From positions 24,388,392-24,452,391 of the forward strand of contig CM046338.1 in assembly GCA_025403435.1 (NCBI GenBank): a stretch of DNA of 64,000 bases, read 5' to 3'. This document shows positions 60,535 through 64,000 of this stretch, one piece after another. How positions within the stretch are numbered: the first letter of the stretch is position 1; each line of letters begins with the position of its first letter. The translations under genes were made by a program, and so were the position numbers. The stretch is from Artocarpus heterophyllus (Eukaryota; Streptophyta; Magnoliopsida; Rosales; Moraceae). The notes beneath the pieces were generated by a model. It saw only the letters and a list, made by a program, of their open reading frames with translations, did not search any database and was not told the DNA's origin.

Positions 60535-60855
60535 TGATCCCAACGCATAGGAAGGGATTTCTATCATGTACCAGATTGGATCTCCAAGAGGATAAAGTAT
60601 TTTAGCATGATTTATGGTTGCACACCCCTAGGTGGTGATTATAAATCATAGATAAAATATTGAAACGATGGTTATACACTCATATTAATTTTATTATTAA
60701 CCTCCTCTAGGAGCTCTGTTAATAAAATTAATGGCAAAAGAAACGATTATTAGTACATGCTGGATCATACGGGTCCTAGATGGTATATATTAATTAGGAG
60801 GGGATTTGTGTTCCTAATTGAATTTGGCATGACTCCCTTAAGAGCTTGTTGAATT
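60535..60855 (+). ncRNA. Structured leader RNA upstream of copia C gag
   Basis: Stem-loops matching those of copia A: ATCCC/GGGAT (60537-60541 with 60554-60558); ATGATTTAT/ATAAATCAT (60607-60615 with 60641-60649) with inner CACC-CCTA-GGTG; ATTAATTTTATT/AATAAAATTAAT (12 bp, 60684-60732) with inner CTCC-TCTA-GGAG; AATTAGGA/TCCTAATT (60792-60799 with 60812-60819), where copia A has AATCAGGA/TCCTGATT, a change in both partners; and a last hairpin with CTC-CCTTAA-GAG near 60833-60845. About 150-460 nt before the gag ATG. Confidence 0.65.
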
Positions 60856-60998
60856 ATGAGTTGGGAATTATTGTTGTAAGGTTGTGATATTTTCACAGTT
60901 TTTGACATATAAACACATTTATATGTTTTTACATGATACTAAATTATTATTGTATGTTTGCTTATGTTTGGTATATAATTCTTTATTGTAGATTAAAA

Positions 60999-62040
60999 AT
61001 GTCTAAAAATGCTTTATCTTTGATAGTTGACAAAAACCTGTTGACCGGAGAGAATTATAATGATTGGAAATGAAACCTGGATATCGTCATCTCCTTTGAT
61101 AAACTGAAATTTGTGCTGACAGCCCCTTGTCCTCCCGAGCCTATGGGAGATTCCACCAATGAGCAATTCTAAGAGTACAATCGCTGGAAAGATGCAAATG
61201 ATTAGGCCCGCTGCTATGTTATGGCAAGTATGAATAATGTGCTGCAGGCTCAACATGAGGATTATAAGACTACTAAGCAGATCTTAGATAATCTAGAAGA
61301 CATGTTTGGAGACTAAGCTATAACAAAGCGGCAAGGGGCGCTTCGAAAACTCTTGAACTGTAAGCAGAGACTAGGGACATCTATAAAGGAGCACATGATG
61401 TTGGTCATGGGTTACCTCGCTAAGGCACAAACCAATGGAGTTGACATTCATGCTTAAACTTAGATGACTATGATCTTAGATAATCTAGAAGACATGTTTG
61501 GAGACTAAGCTATAACAAAGCGGCAAGGGGCGCTTCGAAAACTCTTGAACTGTAAGCAGAGACTAGGGACATCTATAAAGGAGCACATGATGTTGGTCAT
61601 GGGTTACCTCGCTAAGGCACAAACCAATGGAGTTGACATTCATGCTTAAACTTAGATGACTATGGTCTTTGAGACTTTATCAAAGGAATTTATTCTGTTT
61701 AGAGCTACTTTTAATTTGAGCAATAGGCGGGATATGACCTTAATAAAATTAATGAAATAGTTACAGGAGTTCGAACTGCTGATCAAGGAGTCTCCTGTGG
61801 GTGGAGAGGCCAACTTGGTAGCTGCTTCTGGTTCCAATCCCAATTTTGAGAATGGAAAGACACAACGGGCTAAGAATGGAAAGCCTTCTATTCCTGCTAA
61901 TAACAAAAGCAAGAAGAAGAAGAAGAAGAACCCAAATAAGCTTAAGTGCTTCTTCTGCGAGAGGGTTGGGCACATCAATAAGCATTGCAAAGACTTCCTT
62001 TCCAAAGGAGGTAGGTGTGATCTTCTGTTTTTAGAAACTT
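60999..62040 (+). pseudogene. gag: Copia C gag remains with early TGA at codon 25 and an internal duplication
   Basis: MSKNALSLIVDKNLLTGENY, then TGA at 61071-61073 (codon 25), the same codon as in copia A. The frame continues through LTAPCPPEPMG, NLEDMFGD with a TAA, and KLLNCKQRLGTS, then repeats because of the 192-bp duplication, and reaches an intact zinc knuckle CFFCERVGHINKHC (C-X2-C-X4-H-X4-C) near 61948-61990. A TAG lies in place of Gln at MK-*-LQEFELL. Confidence 0.9.
61281..61664 (+). repeat. Exact 192-bp tandem duplication in copia C gag
   Basis: Units 61281-61472 and 61473-61664 are identical in every base I compared. The unit is 64 codons, so the frame is kept. Both units carry the same in-frame stops, so the duplication arose after the gene was already dead. 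Confidence 0.93.
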
Positions 62041-63009
62041 GTTTAGTTGAAGAATCTAGTGACATTTGGGTCATAGATTCTGGTGCAACTAATCATGTTT
62101 GTATTTCTCCGTAGGGGTTCAAAGAAACGAGAAGTCTACTTCATGAAGACTTCACTCTTCGAATGAGCGATGGATCCTTAGTCTTAGCGGAAGTAGTGGG
62201 AGACGTCCATCTTTATTTTGATAATTATAGGAATTTAATTTTGCGAGATTGTTCTTATGTTCCTAAATTTAAGAGGAATTTAATGTCAGTAGCTTGTTTA
62301 TTTAAAGACTCCTATTTGGTTTCTTTTAATAATAAAGTGATGATTTTTATTAATAAATCTTTTATCTGTTCATGATAGATGCAAAATAATCTATATTTTA
62401 TCAAACCTAAGATGGACCTACTGCTTAATGCTGAGATGAATGATAATAACTCTAAAAGACTTAAAACTTCTCACTCTACTAAGACTTATCTTTGGCATTT
62501 GTGTCTTGGTCATGTTAACTTGAATAGGATTCAAAGGTTGGTAAGGGATGGACCTTTAAGTCAATTAAAGGTAGAATCTATACCTCAATGTGAATCTTGT
62601 TTGGAGGGTAAAATGACCAAAAGACCATTCCAATCTAAGGGCAATAGGGCCGAAGGGGTTCTAGAACTTGTGCATAGTGATGTTTGTGGACCAATGAACA
62701 TCTAGGCATGAGGAGGGTATAGTACTTCGTCACTTTTATTGACGATTACTCAATATATGGGTCTGTGTACCTGATGCACTACAAAAGCAAAACCTTTGAC
62801 AAGTTCAGGGAGTTTCGGGCTGAAGTGGAAAAACAATCGGGTAGACCCATAAAGGCACTTCGATCCGATCGAAGTGGATAATACCTTTCTGTTGAGTTTC
62901 TAGGACACTTAGTAGAGAATGAGAATTGATCCTATTTGACTGCGCCGGGCACTCCGCAGCAGAATGGCATAGCAGAGAGAAGGAATAGGACTTTATTAGA
63001 CATGGTAAG
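62040..63009 (+). pseudogene. pol: Copia C protease and integrase N-terminal remains
   Basis: Protease site DIWVIDSGATNHVC near 62064-62105, then a stop. The 62163-62375 frame carries VGDVHLYFDNYRNLILRDCS. 62379-62705 holds the pre-integrase zinc region (WHLCLGHVNLNRIQRL, CESC) and SDVCGPMN. Integrase core text continues with frameshifts (VTFIDDYS, then PGTPQQNGIAERRNRT) to the break at 63009. Confidence 0.9.
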
Positions 63010-63397
63010 TGTTGGAAACAAAGTGCGCAGCGGAATTTTAAAAATTTTCATCAGAGTAATTTTCAAAACACAAGTTTGACATGTTATATGTATAAATTAA
63101 ACAGATCTTACTAACCTCAGTGTACCGAAGAACCTCCGTAACCTGTGTAGAGAAGTATGGTTCCAGAAGAGCCTCAACCAACTGATCTTCTTTGCTATTC
63201 TCTATCCACAACCGGAGTGAGTGTGGGCTCACACGTACAGCTCTTCCACCGATGACTCTCCTTCCAACCAATAGAGAGAACCCAAAGCTAGTGCTCGTGA
63301 TTTGTGAACAAAAGCTCTCATGGAGTTTTCAGATGCTCACTAGAGTATCACTCTTAATCTCTTAAATTGATCTGAGTAAATCATAAGACTCACTCCC

Positions 63398-63405
63398 TTT
63401 ATATA
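63398..63405 (-). promoter_or_regulatory. TATA box of LTR D
   Basis: The sense strand reads GCTATATAAAGGG. Confidence 0.6.
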
Positions 63406-63522
63406 GCTACTGGTCCTGGGGTTAGTCCGTATCAGATTAGGTCTCACAAACTCGAAACAGAATCAAGTTCGGATCAATCTCTGATAAGATTCGCGTTAAA
63501 ACGCGTGATCTTATGTACCGCT

Positions 63523-63602
63523 GATCGGCAGGCCGAACACTCTGATCGGCAGGCCGAACAAGCCAGTTTGGCAGGCCGACCACGTCATTCGACAGGCTGA
63601 AC
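63523..63602 (-). repeat. Four hairpin motifs in U3 of LTR D
   Basis: GATCGGCAGGCCGAAC twice (63523, 63544), then GTTTGGCAGGCCGACC (63566) and ATTCGACAGGCTGAAC (63587): spacings 21, 22, 21. These are the best-kept U3 copies in the window, about 120-200 bp upstream of TATA. Confidence 0.88.
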
Positions 63603-64000
63603 TTCCGAGGAAAAATCTCCATGAATCTTTTATTTTCCACCCGAGATTCTAAAGGATAAAGTCTCAGTTTTGATTCAAATAACCCAATAGAGAAGATATC
63701 TGATCGAAACAAACTTTATCAAGATAATCTCTAAGAAAATAAATCAATTCACAATAATTTTACAAGTTTATCTTGATCTAATTTATCCAAAATTAAATCA
63801 ACCGATAAACAAACAAGAATTATCTGATCGCAATAATTCAACAAGTTTATCTTGAATTAATTTCTTACAAAAATTAATTCAACCAATAAACAGACATGAA
63901 TTATTTGATTCTTACAAATTTTAAACCAATCTGATAAAACCGACATAAGTCACCAATTATTGAAAAAACACGCCGTGTCGTTACAGGATTTTGTGAGCTA

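Larger units (their letters stand above)
57320..63009 (+). mobile_element. Copia C: sister of copia A, plus strand, cut by LTR D
   Basis: LTR 57320-59323, PBS 59326-59338, leader with hairpin-motif array (59828-60010) and stem-loops (60535-60855), gag from ATG 60999, protease, integrase. The text breaks at 63009 in the integrase, after the PGTPQQNGIAERRNRTLLDM motif, where LTR D begins. RT, RNase H and the 3' LTR are not in the window. Left flank AAGAG (57315-57319) is the probable target duplication. It is dead: many stops, plus a 192-bp duplication in gag. Confidence 0.93.
63010..64000 (-). mobile_element. Copia LTR D inserted into copia C integrase (runs off the window)
   Basis: Begins TGTTGGAAACAAAGTGCGCAGCGG, the plus-strand left end of a minus-oriented A/C-family LTR, and follows it to the window edge (about half of a 2-kb LTR). 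The probable target duplication on this side is GTAAG (63005-63009). TATA box at 63398-63405, four U3 hairpin motifs at 63523-63602. Whether it is a solo LTR or a full element cannot be seen. Confidence 0.9.

Overview
This window is repeat-rich plant nuclear DNA. I recognise no host gene, tRNA or rRNA. The evidence for a plant is: LTR retrotransposons of plant type (Ty3/gypsy with a C-terminal chromodomain, Tekay/Del-like; Ty1/copia of a Tork/TAR-like type), primer-binding sites TGGTATCAGAGC that match the plant initiator-Met tRNA, a plant-type LINE tail (zinc-binding region plus RNase H), and AT-rich MITE-like DNA. Clade names come from reading motifs, not from a tree.

Layout. 1-730: decayed Ty3/gypsy gag. 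1954-11005: complete Tekay-like element, minus strand, TSD AATAT, LTRs of 2153 bp with one difference found by eye, and a 1422-codon gag-pol frame that ends at an amber codon just before the chromodomain. 11011-12297: LTR-like debris. 13209-22263: second, older Tekay-like element, same orientation, TSD TGTGT, frame broken many times. 26107-28276: solo LTR of the same superfamily on the plus strand, TSD CATAC. 31368-48016: a nest three insertions deep. Copia A (32939-42606) sits inside a Mutator-like TIR element (32856-43714), which sits inside the 3' LTR of an older copia B (LTR pieces 31368-32855 and 43715-43970, coding remains to about 47840). 48300-50220: 5'-truncated LINE. 50703-52491: another LTR of the copia B family, opposite strand. 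52988-53975: Harbinger-like TIR element with a GC-rich minisatellite core. 55335-57319: older copia LTR with an AT-rich palindrome array. 57320-63009: copia C, same family as A, plus strand, interrupted in its integrase by copia LTR D (63010 to the window end).

The most interesting signal is not a gene. A 16-bp inverted repeat, GTTCGG-CAGG-CCGAAC (6-bp arms, 4-bp centre), recurs at about 21-22 bp spacing in the LTRs of the Ty3/gypsy elements AND in both the U3 and the untranslated leader of the unrelated Ty1/copia elements. Orientation follows a rule. Arrays downstream of the TATA box (the gypsy LTR interior and the copia leader) read CAGG on the sense strand. The copia U3 arrays, about 120-200 bp upstream of TATA, read CCTG. 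A full-length copia RNA would therefore carry complementary arrays near its two ends. Two other LTRs hold different short-palindrome arrays: UUCG-type hairpins at 11.34-11.49 kb, and CAGTATAA/TTATACTG repeats at 56.5-57.1 kb. The copia leader also holds a series of hairpins with CCUA-type tips just upstream of gag, preserved between A and C.
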